A stretch of 64,000 nucleotides of DNA, taken from NCBI GenBank assembly GCA_018296165.2, contig JACKQL020000111.1, positions 62,001 through 126,000 of the forward strand, given 5' to 3'. The notes under the pieces are model-generated. The model saw only the letters and a list, made by a program, of their open reading frames with translations, was not told where the DNA came from and made no database searches. Below, one piece after another: positions 52,385-63,116 of the stretch; position 1 is the stretch's first letter; every line of letters starts with the position of its first letter. Made by a program: the position numbers and the translations under genes. The DNA is from Termitomyces sp. T153 (Eukaryota > Basidiomycota > Agaricomycetes > Agaricales > Lyophyllaceae).

Positions 52385-53600
52385 ATGACCCAGCCAACCC
52401 CTCCAGCACCTCCCCCTGATGCTTCAAGCCCCCAGGACAATGCCTGGAGTTGTTCTCTGTCCATAGAGACACAGGTTCAACTTACCCAAGCCTCCCTTAC
52501 TTCCCACATGGCTAAACTCACTGAACTCTGTCAAACTACTGAAGCAGTGTCCCTTTCTCTACAAGCCCTTCTGAAATGTCTCCCCCTTGCTCCTACCACT
52601 CCTTTGATGCCCCCAGCAGATGCAGAATGGTTTGTGTCTGCACCTAGCTTAGGATTTTTGGCTCCAGCTGCTGCAGAATGGTCTGTGTCTGAATTTGGCT
52701 TAAACCTTTCAGCTCCTTGTTCCAAACTCCCTCATTCTGCACTCCCTAATGTATATGATGGAGATCATAAGGCTGGAGAACATTTCCTCCAGTCCTGCAT
52801 CACCTATATCCAGCTGAGCAGTGAAGCCCTTACCTCAGATGCCTTGAAAATTGCCTGGGTCCTTTCCTACATGAAGGCTGGTCAAGCCTCAACTTATGCA
52901 CTGCATATCTTTGGACACCCAGGACGAGTGGAGAGTTTCTCTAGCTGGACAGAGTTTGAGAAGGAGTTCCAAGCTTTCCCATTGACCTCACCAAAGCTGC
53001 AGCTCTTTCCCTTCAAGACCAAACTCAGTATGGTCAAGGAAAGCAGTCACTTGATGAGTACATTGACTCCTTTTATGCCTTAGTTGAACAGGCTGGATAT
53101 CTGGACAGTCTACAACTCTGCCTAACCTTTTGTGATGGACTCCACCCCTCTCTCAGGGATTGTATCAACAGCATTGCAGAGGAGTGCCCAGATGATGAGC
53201 ATGTCAATACCTGGTACAAGGTGGCACACAAGTAGTGGCAGCTCATGGAACTGCAATGTGAGTTGCAGCAGATGCAACCCTCAACCTTCCCTTTTTCTTG
53301 TGGAGAGTTCACCCCCTGAGCTCCCTTCTCTGCACCTGCATTAGCATCCTCATGACTAGGTGCAGCTCCTTCCTTCATGCCTCATGTTGCTCTTCTGCAC
53401 TCCCTACCCCAAGGAGTCCCAATGGATGTTGATGCTTCCCAAAAGCAGTCCACTACCCCTTTGCTGTGTCAACACTGTGGGAAGGCAGGTCATTTTGCCT
53501 GTTACTATCCTCAAGGGCTAGAAGTTCACTACTTGTCAGCATTAGAGCAAGAAGAGCTGCTCATCCAACTTCTTGCAGCCTAGAATGCCACAGGAACCCC
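52385..53600 (+). CDS. Gag of gypsy D, interrupted
   Basis: ATG 52385 opens MTQPTPPAPPPDASSPQDNA, and the frame is open to 53083. It continues in another frame through DEHVNTWYKVAHK and reaches the zinc knuckle CQHCGKAGHFACYYPQG (about 53467-53520). There the last Cys of the Cys-x2-Cys-x4-His-x4-Cys motif reads Tyr. Gag would form the particle that packages element RNA. The frame change near 52990 and a TAG at 53233-53235 make this copy non-functional. Confidence 0.75.
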
Positions 53601-53696
53601 CTCTCTAGATGCACCTATAGCTGTCCATTCTGAGGAAGTGGCTAATGTATTAGAGGAGGTTCCTACAGAGTCTGAGGATTTTTAAAAGGGCAATAG

Positions 53697-54272
53697 ATGA
53701 CTAGTATGCCCCCATTGCCTAGTACTAATTGTTTTGCTCCCCTGTCCATAGAATCAAATATATCTGTTGCCATTGTTGATACTATGCCTAAAATGATAAG
53801 CCCCTCCTCAGACATACAAACTCTCCCTCCAGCTAAAGTCTCAGCTGGAAACACACTCCCTAGTCCATGCCTTTGGATCCCTATATGGGAATGCCACCTC
53901 CCCAATCATTATGTTGTTGCTTCCACCCCTTCTACTAACTCCCTGAAGCTACAGGTGGAAATTGAGATGATGGACACCCAGCAGATCCAAAGTGTGGTTG
54001 CCCTTCTTGACAGTGGTGCAATAGGCCTCTTCCTTGACACTGACTACATGCAACAACACAGCCTGACCACTCACCCCTTTTCTCATCCTATCCCTGTATA
54101 CAATGTTGATGGTACACTCAATGAAGCTGGCTCTATTTGCTCCATGGTGGACCTGGTCCTCCACTACCAAGACTACTCAGAGCAAGCTGCTTTTGCCATC
54201 ACTAGTTTGGGAAAGCAAGATATGATCTTGGGGTTTACCTGGCTACATGAACACAATCCAGAGATTGACTAG
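53697..54272 (+). CDS. Aspartic protease region of gypsy D
   Basis: A 191-residue open frame carries a single retroviral-type aspartic protease. The active site appears as VVALLDSGAIGLFLD (normally LDSGATxxF), and MILGFTWLHEHNPEID forms the C-terminal ILGxxWL block. It would process Gag-Pol. The active-site Asp-Ser-Gly is intact, but the Thr after Ala reads Ile. This is one of the longest uninterrupted stretches of the element. Confidence 0.75.
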   Translation: MTSMPPLPSTNCFAPLSIESNISVAIVDTMPKMISPSSDIQTLPPAKVSAGNTLPSPCLWIPIWECHLPNHYVVASTPSTNSLKLQVEIEMMDTQQIQSVVALLDSGAIGLFLDTDYMQQHSLTTHPFSHPIPVYNVDGTLNEAGSICSMVDLVLHYQDYSEQAAFAITSLGKQDMILGFTWLHEHNPEID

Positions 54273-54570
54273 ACTAAGGGTGAGGTGAAGATGAGTTGTT
54301 GCCCATGTCGCTGCATTACCTGTGCAGAAGAAGCCTGTAAAGAGCAGAGAGCCAAAGTTTGTGAGCATGCTGCTGTGCATGCCTGTTGCACTGGGCATCT
54401 CCCTTATGCTGATCTTGACCTCCTGAGTCCCCCCCCCTTTGGCATTCCCTCATAGAGAGGCCCTCTATGAGGATGTCTGAGGTGTTGGGTGTGAATCTCC
54501 AGAGGAAGAGGAAGGTGAAGGAGAATGGACCCATACTTCAGATGTAGAGTCCTCAGATGAGACTATAGAG

Positions 54571-56150
54571 GTGGGTGATTGGATCTATGCTACAACCCTC
54601 TGCCCCCCTCCTACAGTGGCAGGGATTTGGGCCAGTCAGATGACTTCTCAGCATCTGGCTAAGGCATTTGTGGCAAACTCACAGCCCAAGCCTTTCTATA
54701 GCACTGTTCCCAATCACCTCCATAACTTTGAGGATGTATTCTCCAAGGCCTCCTTTAATTCACTTCTAGAGTGCAAGCAGTGGGATCATGCAATTGAGCT
54801 GATACCAGATGTGAGGCCCTCCAGCTGCAAGGTCTATTCACTTGTGCCCCATGAACAGGATGAGCTGGATGCTCTTCTGCAGGAGAATCTTAGCTCAGAA
54901 CAAATATGACCCTCCAAGTCTCCAATGGCCTCCCCAGTCTTCTTTATTAAGAAGAAGGATGGGTCTCTTTGTTTGGTTCAGGATTATTGTGTCTTGATTG
55001 TGATGACAGTGAAGAACCACTATCCTTTGCCACTCATCTCAGAACTTGTCAACAACCTTCAAGATGCATGCTATTTCACAAAGTTGGATGTCCACTGGGG
55101 CTATAACAATGTACACATCAAAGAAAGGGATGAGTGGAAGGCAGCATTCTGAACTCATTGTGGACTTTTTGAACCTCTGGTAATGTTCTTTGGTCTCACC
55201 AATAGTCCAGCCACCTTCCAGACTATGATGAATGACATTTTCCATGATCTGATTGTGGAAGGTGTTGTCTGCATGTATCTTGACAATATCCTCATCTACA
55301 CAAGAACTCTGGAGGAGCATTGCCAGGTCACACACATAGTCTTGGAACACCTCCACTAACACCAGCTCTATTTAAAGCCTGAGAAGTGTGAATTTGAACA
55401 GACTAAAGTGGAGTACCTGAGTTTAATCATTTCACATGGAATGGCTGAGATGGACCCCATTAAAGTGGCAAGTGTAGCAGAGTGGCCTGAGCGAAGGAGC
55501 AAGAAGGAAGTTCAGGCCTTTCTTGGGTTTGTCAATTTCTATTAGAGGTTCATACAGGATTTGTCCCACCATGCACAACCCCTCTTTGACCTCACAGTTA
55601 AGGATACTGCATGGCGGTGGGAGCCCCCACAGCAAGCTGCCTTTGATGCCCTCAAGCAATCTGTGACCTCAAAGCCAGTCCTCCTGTTCCCCAATGATGA
55701 CTCTCCATTCTGTGTGGAAGCAGATAGCTCAGACTTTGCTACAGGGGCAGTCCTCTCCCAGCAGTCAAAAGAGGATGGCAAATGGCATCCAGTAGCCTTC
55801 TATTCCAAGAGCCTTAATACAGTAGAACAGAACTATGAGATCCATGACAAGGAGATGCTGGCAATTATTTGGTCCTTTGAAAAATGGTGGCATTTCCTTG
55901 AGGGTGCAGGGCACAAGTTTAAAGTCTGGACAGACTATAAGAACCTGGAGTACTTCTGTTCCACTAAGAATCTCAATCAATGTCAAGCTCAATAGTCTCT
56001 GTATCTGGCCAACTTTAACTTCTCATTGCACTACAAACCAGGATGGAGCATGAGCAAACCAGATGCACTGTCCAGGTGGGCTGACCATGGCACTGGAGCA
56101 GGAGATAATGACAACATTGTCCTCCTCAAGCCAAAGCTCTTTGCCATCTG
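54571..56150 (+). CDS. Reverse transcriptase and RNase H of gypsy D, interrupted
   Basis: The RT begins with the [10 protein letters not shown] entry motif and shows [37 protein letters not shown], and at 55276-55287 the catalytic motif as YLDN in place of YxDD. RNase H follows with [31 protein letters not shown] and [20 protein letters not shown]. Stops occur at TGA 55150-55152, at a TAA near 55360, at a TAG in FVNFY-stop-RF, and elsewhere. The frame runs to [20 protein letters not shown] and stops at the nested insertion. It cannot make active enzyme as read. Confidence 0.85.
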
Positions 56151-56153
56151 TGC

Positions 56154-57157
56154 TGTAGTACTGGGTTAGAGTAATACTGATAGTTCTGGGGCTTTCTTGA
56201 AGACTGAGGCAGTCTACTCCAATTCCACACTGATGTCTTGATAAATGCTTGAAGTTGAAGGGGTTTACTTCCAAAATATTTCTATTCTGAATGCAGAGGG
56301 GTCTCAACAAACTCCAGCCTAAGTGATTCACTCCCTGGGAACCACCTAGCCTTTGCCTATTAATTGCCTGTCTATTTGCTACTCTACTTGGGCTATTTAT
56401 ACCTCTTTCTACAGTGCACAGACCACCCCCTAATGTGACTTTTGGTTCCATAGTTTCCAGCCCCTTATTCATAACTGTTACTCTAATTCCCCCTTTTGGC
56501 ATGCCTGTTTCAGTGCCACAGGCCAGTTCCTGGTTCCATCATTCCTTCTTTGCATTCTCAGCTTCCATTTGCCCCATTTATCTCTCCCTCCTTTGTATTT
56601 CTTCCATTCATATTCTTCTCCATTCAGTTTCTTCCCTTCTTCTTCCTTTATTTATTTCATATTCTTCCCCATTCAGGTTCTTTCCCATTCAGGTTCTTCC
56701 ATTCATCTGTCCCCTCCCATTCATTCCATTCATCTTCCTTTATTCATTTCATATTCTTCCCCTTTCAGGTTCTTTCCCATTCAGGTTCTTCCATTCATCT
56801 TCCTTTCCCTTCTCTTCATTCCATTCTTTCTCATTCATTCCCTCTTTACCTCCTTTCAGTCAACATTCCAATCTGGTTATTCTTAGATCAGATCTAGATC
56901 TTGCCAGAATTGATGCCACTCAGGTGCTTTTGCCAGTCCCATGCTTCCCCTCCCATTACAGTGATTGGACTATTATTGAGGGTATAGTCTAGTATAGTCC
57001 TTGTCCTATCCTGTTCTGTATTTCTTCTGGTGTATGTAAAGGGAGAATGTTGCTGGGACTTGTTTTACCAGGAGGCTTACAGTCTTCAGCCTTAATAAAT
57101 GTTTGTTTTGACTTCTGGTGTTTATTATGTTCCCAATGGTGTGACAACATTGTATCA
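56154..57157. mobile_element. Nested 1-kb insertion in gypsy D, probable solo LTR
   Basis: Gypsy D pol homology stops at TTTGCCATCTGTGCT and resumes at TGTGCTAGAAGGAATTG. The hexamer TGTGCT is present on both sides (56149-56154 and 57159-57164). The insert can be read as TGTAGTACTGGG...ATTGTATCA, with LTR-like TG/CA ends. It has a TATA-like CTATTTATACC near 56393 and AATAAA near 57095. It has no coding capacity beyond a Pro/Ser/Phe-rich composition artefact. The exact target duplication is ambiguous by one base. Confidence 0.6.
56641..56824 (+). repeat. 92-bp tandem duplication of TTCATTC-rich sequence
   Basis: TCTTCCTTTATTTATTTCAT at 56641 recurs as TCTTCCTTTATTCATTTCAT at 56733, with the following ATTCTTCCCC and TTCAGGTTCTTTCCCATTCA repeated in the same order. 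It lies inside the nested insertion. Confidence 0.7.
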
Positions 57158-57164
57158 GTGTGCT

Positions 57165-58690
57165 AGAAGGAATTGTGGCTCAAGGAGATGAGGCAAACAT
57201 CCTTAGGAACATTCAATGAGGGAACTGGGAGGGTGCACAGGAGTATGCAGTTGCCCAGGCTGCACAGGCCCTACAAGCTTGATGAGCAAGTGGAGTCAAG
57301 TCAGTGCATGCTAATGAGTGGGGTCTTCAGGATGGGCTGCTGACCTTCAGAGGACACATTTATGTGCCTAACATTTCCAAACTTTGCCAGCATATTGTAG
57401 AACAACATCATGACTCTTGGGTGGCTAGACATCCTAAAAGGTGGAAGACACTAGAGCTGGTATCCTGCAACTATTGGTGGCCACAGATCTCCCAATATGT
57501 AGGCACCTACACTAGCACTTGCAACCTCTGTCTCTGCACCAAACCTTGCTGCCAAGCACCCCTGGGCCAGCTCCACCCACTTCCTATTCCAGCTGCTCAC
57601 TGCAGTGCTGCATCAGTGGATTTCATTGTGGATCTCCCAGATGCTCATGGGTACAATGCTGTGATGGTAGTGGTGGACATCTATGGCAAACAGGCTCACT
57701 TCATACCTACCCACACCACATGCTCTGCCTTGGGAGTGGCCAGCCTGTACTGGAAGAATGTCTGGCAACTCCACAGTCTGTCAGATGGGTATGTCTCAGA
57801 CCAAGGCCCTCAGTTTGTAGCAGAATTCACTCAAGAACTGTATTGCCTGCTAGGCATAAAGCTCCATACCACCACAGCCTATCACCCTCAGTCAGACAGG
57901 CAGACAGAATGTGTTAACTAGGAACTGGAACAGTATCTCCATCTGTTTTGTAATGAGAGGCAGGATGACTGGGATGAGCTGCTGCCAGATGCAGAATTCC
58001 AATAGAACAATCATGTTCACTCTTCCATGCAGATGACTCTGTTCTTTCTGGACACTAGCAGGCACCCTTGCATGGGATTTGGTCTTGGGCATGCCCCTCA
58101 GAGAATGACTCTGTCAATGAGTTTGTAAATCAGTTGAGGAGGGCACAGGAGGAGGCAAAAGCTGCATCAGTGAAGGCCAAGGAAGACAATACTATGATTG
58201 CAGATGGACACCTGCCCAAGTTTACAAGCCCAGGGACCATGTGTACTTAGATAGCTTGGACATTAAGACAACAAGGCCATCCCTGAAGCTGTCACATCAT
58301 CATCTGGGCCCTTTCACAGTGGAGAAGAAGATAGGGCCTTTGGCATACTGACTTAAACTCCCAGCAGGCCTCTGCCAACTGCATCCAGTCTTCAATGTGG
58401 TCAAGTTGTTTCCAGCTCCAGAGGATCCAATCCCAGGCTGTTGCCCTAAGCCACCCCCACCACCAGTCCTGGTCAATGATGAGGAGGAGTATGAGGTGGA
58501 GGAAATCTTGGACAGCAGGGTATTCTGAGGGAAGTTGCAGTTCAAGATAAAGTGGATGGGATATGGCATTGAGGACATCTCTTGGGAACCACAGGCTAAT
58601 ATTCATGCATCAGGCTTGGTCTGGGACTTCTATCTTAGGCATCCCAATGCTCCAAAAGCTATTTGAGGCATCTACCCTATTTCACCAGCT
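57165..58690 (+). CDS. Integrase and chromodomain of gypsy D, interrupted
   Basis: After the nested insert, pol continues with the integrase zinc finger (HIVEQHHDSWVARHPKRW, TCNLCLCTKPC). The catalytic core follows: first Asp in SVDFIVDLPDAHGYNAVMV, second in YVSDQGPQFVAEF, Glu-containing block after YHPQSDRQTECVN. A TAG at 57919-57921 separates the last part from LEQYLHLF. The C-terminal chromodomain is YEVEEILDSRVF, KIKWMGYGIEDISWEP (about 58490-58600); in related elements it targets integration to heterochromatin. Several stops are present. Confidence 0.8.
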
Positions 58691-58755
58691 GACCAGGTAA
58701 TTTGTGACTTCTTCTACCCAGTGCCTTGAGGTGCTGCATCCTAGAGGGGGGGTGA

Positions 58756-59196
58756 TGTCAGGAGATGCCTCACTTGTCTTCCCTTCTCCTTCTCCAGTTC
58801 TTGTCATATTTGCTCTGTTATAGTTTCCCTTTATTCTCCTTCCTTTTCCCTATATATTGGTCCTAGTTTCAGCTCTCAGGCTGCACTGGTTCTCTGTCAA
58901 TAATTCAGACAAGTGTGGCTCCTTTGACACTGCCACTGGCTTATGTAACTTCTGACCAATTACTGACACATCACTTGTGTCTTTTTTCTCTGTCATACTG
59001 TACAGTTGTTTCTCACACTCCTGAAGCCTCTGAAGCATCACACCTGGCCTAGGGAATTCCCAGACTTGTTCTGTTTGGATTTCTCTTTGCCAGGTAAGTA
59101 GTTATCTCAGTAGACACTGTACAGTACTGAATAGACTTTGGATTTCCCTTTGCCAGCTGTGTGATTGAGCCACAGTCTCCAGAGGTTGCCCTTACA
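58756..59196 (+). repeat. 3' LTR of gypsy D (441 bp)
   Basis: TGTCAGGAGATG to CCCTTACA, preceded by a purine tract (CTAGAGGGGGGGTGA). It keeps the long form with CCTGAAGCCTCTGAAGCATC and CACCTGGCCTAGGG, as in the gypsy A LTR. Confidence 0.85.
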
Positions 59197-59201
59197 GTGG
59201 G

Positions 59202-60470
59202 GAGGCATGAAGTGAATTGAACATGTCAACAGTGTTTGAGGTGTCAGTGAAGATTACAATTTCTAGAAAGGTGCAAGCTACACACAGTGCCTCCAGATAG
59301 TGAATTAGTAGGATGTGAGGCAAGTAGCAGGAAACAAGAAAGCCATGGATTTAAGGCAAGTATCTGTGTATGCAAAAATATTAGCAGTTGCAGGAGCCCA
59401 TGTGGTGGATTCAAGGACACAAATATCATTGGCAACTTTGAGGTGCTGAAGTGCCCACAAGAGGTCATTGTACATGGCCATATTGCACCAAATACATGCT
59501 TCAGTTTTTGTGGCCATCTCTGCAATGCTGGAATAAATGTTGGAGAGGCAAGGATGGAGGAGAGGAAAGACATTGAAGGATCAATTAAGCCAACAGCAAG
59601 GCATTGCTACTCCTTTTGCCTATGCTAATGACATTCTGCTTGGGTTGTGCAGTTATATGTTCTAGTTCTTTGATGAGATCCAATCTTGGTCATCATTATT
59701 CTTTGTGCATAGACCTCAATTGCAATAATGGGTGAGGGGATTTCCTGATATTTGTTTGCATTTGCAATGGGGGATACCAAGTGAATCTCATAGTTTTAGT
59801 AGAGTGCACTGATCTCAGAGGATTGTAGTGTTGTAAGGTTTGTAGTACTCTGTGTCATTGGCTTTGGCTACACCATAGGAATTATTGTTGAACACCAGAG
59901 GACAATACTTTCCCATCACATGTTCCTCAATCCATGTAACCAAGCTGTTCACAGATCTCCAAATATTGAGTGACACACATCTGCCAAATGCATTGCAACA
60001 GTTGATGTAATGCTGCACATCAATAGTGTTTACCTGTTTGATTTGCCAGCAAGGGTGTACTGGACAGAGTCAGTATGCATTCAAAATGTCCAATTTCTAT
60101 AGTACAAGTTTCTTTGGGTTTGACTTGTGTAAGGCCAGGAGTTGCTTGCTAAGGTGTTTCATTGAATTGAGTAGCATCCCTACTATGTCAGCATAGTTGA
60201 TCATTGAGTTTAGAGAGTATTTTCCTGCTGACTGATTTGTTACAAGCCTGAAGTCTGAGCTTCCAGCTCTGGAAATGGTGTGTATAGGCAAACTGTATAT
60301 ACCTGGCAAGAGATCCAGGCCAAAAGATGAGGAGAAGCAATTGTATGCAATTTCTGTGTTCCTTTGAATTCGTGGGCTCCGTCCATCATGGAGCATGCAA
60401 ATCTGATCCAGCTAAGCCTGCATTTCCTGCAGGCACATAAGGAGCAAGTCATTCCCCTCTGGGGCAATTT
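59202..60470 (-). mobile_element. DIRS-like retrotransposon: reverse transcriptase half
   Basis: Read downward on the minus strand: LHDGRSPRIQRNTEIAYNCF, LDLLPGIYSLPIHTISRAGS, SDFRLVTNQSAGKYSLNSMI, then HKSNPKKLVL-stop-KLDILNAY (RT motif A region), HPCWQIKQVNTIDVQHYINC, PLVFNNNSYGVAKAND (motif C, where relatives have FVDDSYG, here NN), DSLGIPH, ISGNPLT, and the RNase H entry IFTDTSNTVDMFNSLHASP at 59260-59205. The sequence then runs into gypsy D. Beyond D it continues YNPLLKAVADVLI at 51858-51820, showing that the two halves are one element. Stops are numerous. CpG is nearly absent. Confidence 0.75.
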
Positions 60471-60960
60471 GCACATCAGCACATACATAGTTGTAGATGT
60501 GGTGCACATCTCAAGGAGAGTCACTTTCAATGTAGCAGGATAAACAGGATAAACAGTCTGCTACCTTATTGAGCTCTCCTTTGACATAGGTAATATCAAA
60601 ATTGAATCTTGACATATAGTCCATCCACCATCATTAGCATCAGGACAGGTTCTGTTGAGTTTTAAAAAATGCAAGAGCTTTCTAATCTGTAATTACATGG
60701 ATCTTATATCTTAGAACTTCATCCTCCCATTTACAGTGTGCTTTCAGAATTGCTGATTTCTCCAGTTCATGCACAGCATAGTTTTGCTGTGTATTTGTGG
60801 ACTTCTTGGACATGAACCCAGCTGGCCAACATTTCTGCCAGCTGGGTCTTTGCCCATACACAGCCATGATAAGAGATGTGTTGGATGCACATGAGTATGC
60901 CTTTGCGCCCTCCACCTTTGCTATCCCAAAATTTAATCAAGGATTTTTGCATTCTGCAAT
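60471..60960 (-). mobile_element. RNase H fragment of a second gypsy family
   Basis: On the minus strand SNTSLIMAVYGQRPSWQKCW, then VAF-like GFMSKKSTNTQQNYAVHELE, WEDEVLRYKIHVITDHKALA and MDYMSRFNFDITYVKGELNK VADCLS form a classic Ty3/gypsy RNase H ending in the ADxLSR motif. It differs in sequence from elements A-D. The fragment is cut on one side by the DIRS-like RT and on the other near the lectin remnant. Stops are present. Confidence 0.7.
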
Positions 60961-60984
60961 AGTACTATAACTGACCACCTACTC

Positions 60985-61240
60985 CACAATCCTCATACCT
61001 CCAGAACCAATGAAGCAAAAGAAGAACATATTCAGTAGTAGCTCTTCATCCTCTGGTTCCAGCTGGTTCAGTTTCTCCTTCAAGCTTCTCCTCTTTGCAG
61101 GTGTGTCTGTAGGTGGGTACCATGACTGTCAAGAATACCAAAGATGGCAGCATGGATATGCAGGAGGAAACTCCAGACTTGGGGGCATAGGACATGGTGG
61201 TAGTGGATTTTGTGGATTCTGGATCATATTGAGGAAATAA
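60985..61240 (+). pseudogene. L-type lectin-like (VIP36/Emp47-type) C-terminal tail
   Basis: The plus strand reads a Ser-rich linker SSSSSSSGSSWFSFSFKLLL, then FAGVSVGGYHDCQEYQR with one membrane span, then a short Gly-rich tail (RLGGIGHGGSGFCGF) ending TAA at 61238-61240. This arrangement is the C-terminus of fungal L-type lectin cargo receptors of the secretory pathway. The luminal lectin domain that should precede it is absent, because the gene is cut near 60970 where transposon sequence begins. Identification rests on a short, low-complexity segment. Confidence 0.45.
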
Positions 61241-61729
61241 GCAAGCTTTCTAATAATCCTGTAGTATATCAACCCATTATAATCTCTGTCCTCGGGATAT
61301 CACTCTCTTCGAGGTCCCATAAAAACCAATTCATCTACCAGAACTGAATACATATCAAATGTCTCTTCTGTGATGTGAACGAGAGTGTTGATGCAGGGTA
61401 CCCTGGTGAGGTATCTATCTACTTGCAGGATAATGAGAAAGGCTAGTGCTACTGACTACACTACTCCATCCATAATACTAACTATTTATGCTACCTACTA
61501 ATGCTCCGTAAAATGAGAAAACACATGTGGTGATACAGGAGTTGGTTGGTAGGTAACGAAAAGGCGAAAAAACCGCGTAAATGCGGGATGAAGTGAACGA
61601 CTATTACTACTACAAAAGATCCAGGTGCAAGAGATGAGGAGAGCAGAGAAAAGCAGAGTACAACGAGTATGAGTCACATAAGGGAGACAAAGAAGTGATA
61701 AGAAATTTGTCGGCATCGACGGAGCACAT
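61241..61729. other. Convergent intergenic region
   Basis: It lies between the 3' ends of the lectin remnant and the transportin pseudogene. No gene is recognised; it is probably 3' untranslated sequence of both. Confidence 0.4.
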
Positions 61730-63084
61730 TTAAACGCCGAACTGCGAAGCGAGCCGTTCGTGGATAGCAGGAGGGATGGAAACAGAGATAAACTCGAGCT
61801 TGGGTTCTGGATCAAGCTGAAGAATCAACTCCGCCATGATACCAGGCATATGCCCGCGCAACAAGCTGAAGCATCTCATTTCTAGATAACCGACAAGGGA
61901 ATACGCAAACTGTTGTACAGGTGCCTGAGGATGCTTGAGGTATACAGTAAGAAGATTCAGCAAATTCGGCGGGCTGATCTGTATCACTGGCTCGAGTTGT
62001 GGTCCGAGACCTTGAGTGAGACCAGAGAGAAGATCAAGGGCGACGACAGGTAAAGACTTGTCTGGCTCGTCGAGCTCTGGATTTTGCTGATACCCGCTGA
62101 TACTGCAAGAGCAAGTTGTAAACAATGCTGTTGCATCGCTCAAACACAGGACTAGCGTATGGAAGGAAAGCTTGCCCAATTGCAATGGTGACAGAGGCAA
62201 GACACTTAAAGTTGATCAACCCTAGGCACAGCAATCACAAAAAGTCAGCCCACCTCCAGTGAAGGAATCAATTTCTCGTCTTCATCCCACAAATTGCTCC
62301 ACTTGGCGGTCAAAGGAGGCATCAGAATATCGATATAGCGAGGATCCTGCAAAGCCCTCCCTACAGCATTGGCAATGGTACCAACAGCATCATACAGGAT
62401 CAGCATATTCTTGTCCTGATAAAGGTCGAACCCGAGCATAAGTTTACGAAGGACGGGCTCGAGATATGGAGTGAGCAGAGGCTCAGGGTCCTCTTAAAGC
62501 GTAGCAAAAGCACTGCAACCAGCTTCCTGAACTTGCTTGTTGTCCAAAACTATTTGAAGAAGCTGAGAACCTTTCAGTGTAAATGAAGTAGAATCAACAA
62601 TTCTACTCACACCTTCCATAGTAGGAGTAAAATATTGATTCTTGTGCTCTTCGAGAATGTCCTTAGTGGTCCAGCTAGCCTACCGTCCAAGTGTCCAGCA
62701 GGTGGGCTGTACCCCAGTTGGCTAGCACTAATGTAGTCAGCTCGGAGCTCTTACTTTTGGATCGTTGAGAGTGTTGATAAGATAAGGAACGAGAGTAGAG
62801 AGATGGGGCTCGATCGCCTCGATACAGCCTAAAATGATTGTTTGGATAATTTTTTCAAAACACAAGATCAGGTTTACCTTCAGCCATGACTCCTAATGCA
62901 AGTATTCCGGTCTCCATCTGCAGCCTATCACTACTCCAAAGTTCATCCTTCAAAGGAGCAAGGAGAACATTCAAGAGGTTCACGCAAAATCTCATAGCGA
63001 GAACGTGGAGAGCAGCAGCGGCGCACTTCCTCAAGTTCCACTCCGTCAACATTTTGCTGGCAAAGTCATCATCATCACCATTGT

Positions 63085-63116
<32 letters not shown>

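Larger units (their letters stand above)
51865..59196 (+). mobile_element. Gypsy D, full-length Ty3/gypsy element with GTGGG target duplication
   Basis: A complete 7332-bp insertion has LTRs at 51865-52268 and 58756-59196, both TGTCAGG...CCCTTACA. GTGGG precedes the first (51860-51864) and follows the second (59197-59201), a perfect 5-bp target duplication. Internal order is gag, protease, RT, RNase H, integrase, chromodomain, as in chromodomain-bearing Ty3/gypsy elements. A purine tract precedes the 3' LTR. All ORFs contain stops, RT has YLDN at its catalytic site, and RNase H/integrase are separated by a nested 1-kb insertion at about 56154-57157. It is the most complete of four family members here (A-D). 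Confidence 0.9.

Noticed and set aside
56414..56992. Long Phe/Ser/Pro-rich plus-strand frame (192 codons)
   Set aside because: It arises from pyrimidine-rich tandem repeats inside a probable solo LTR; amino-acid composition follows the repeat, and all three frames are open.
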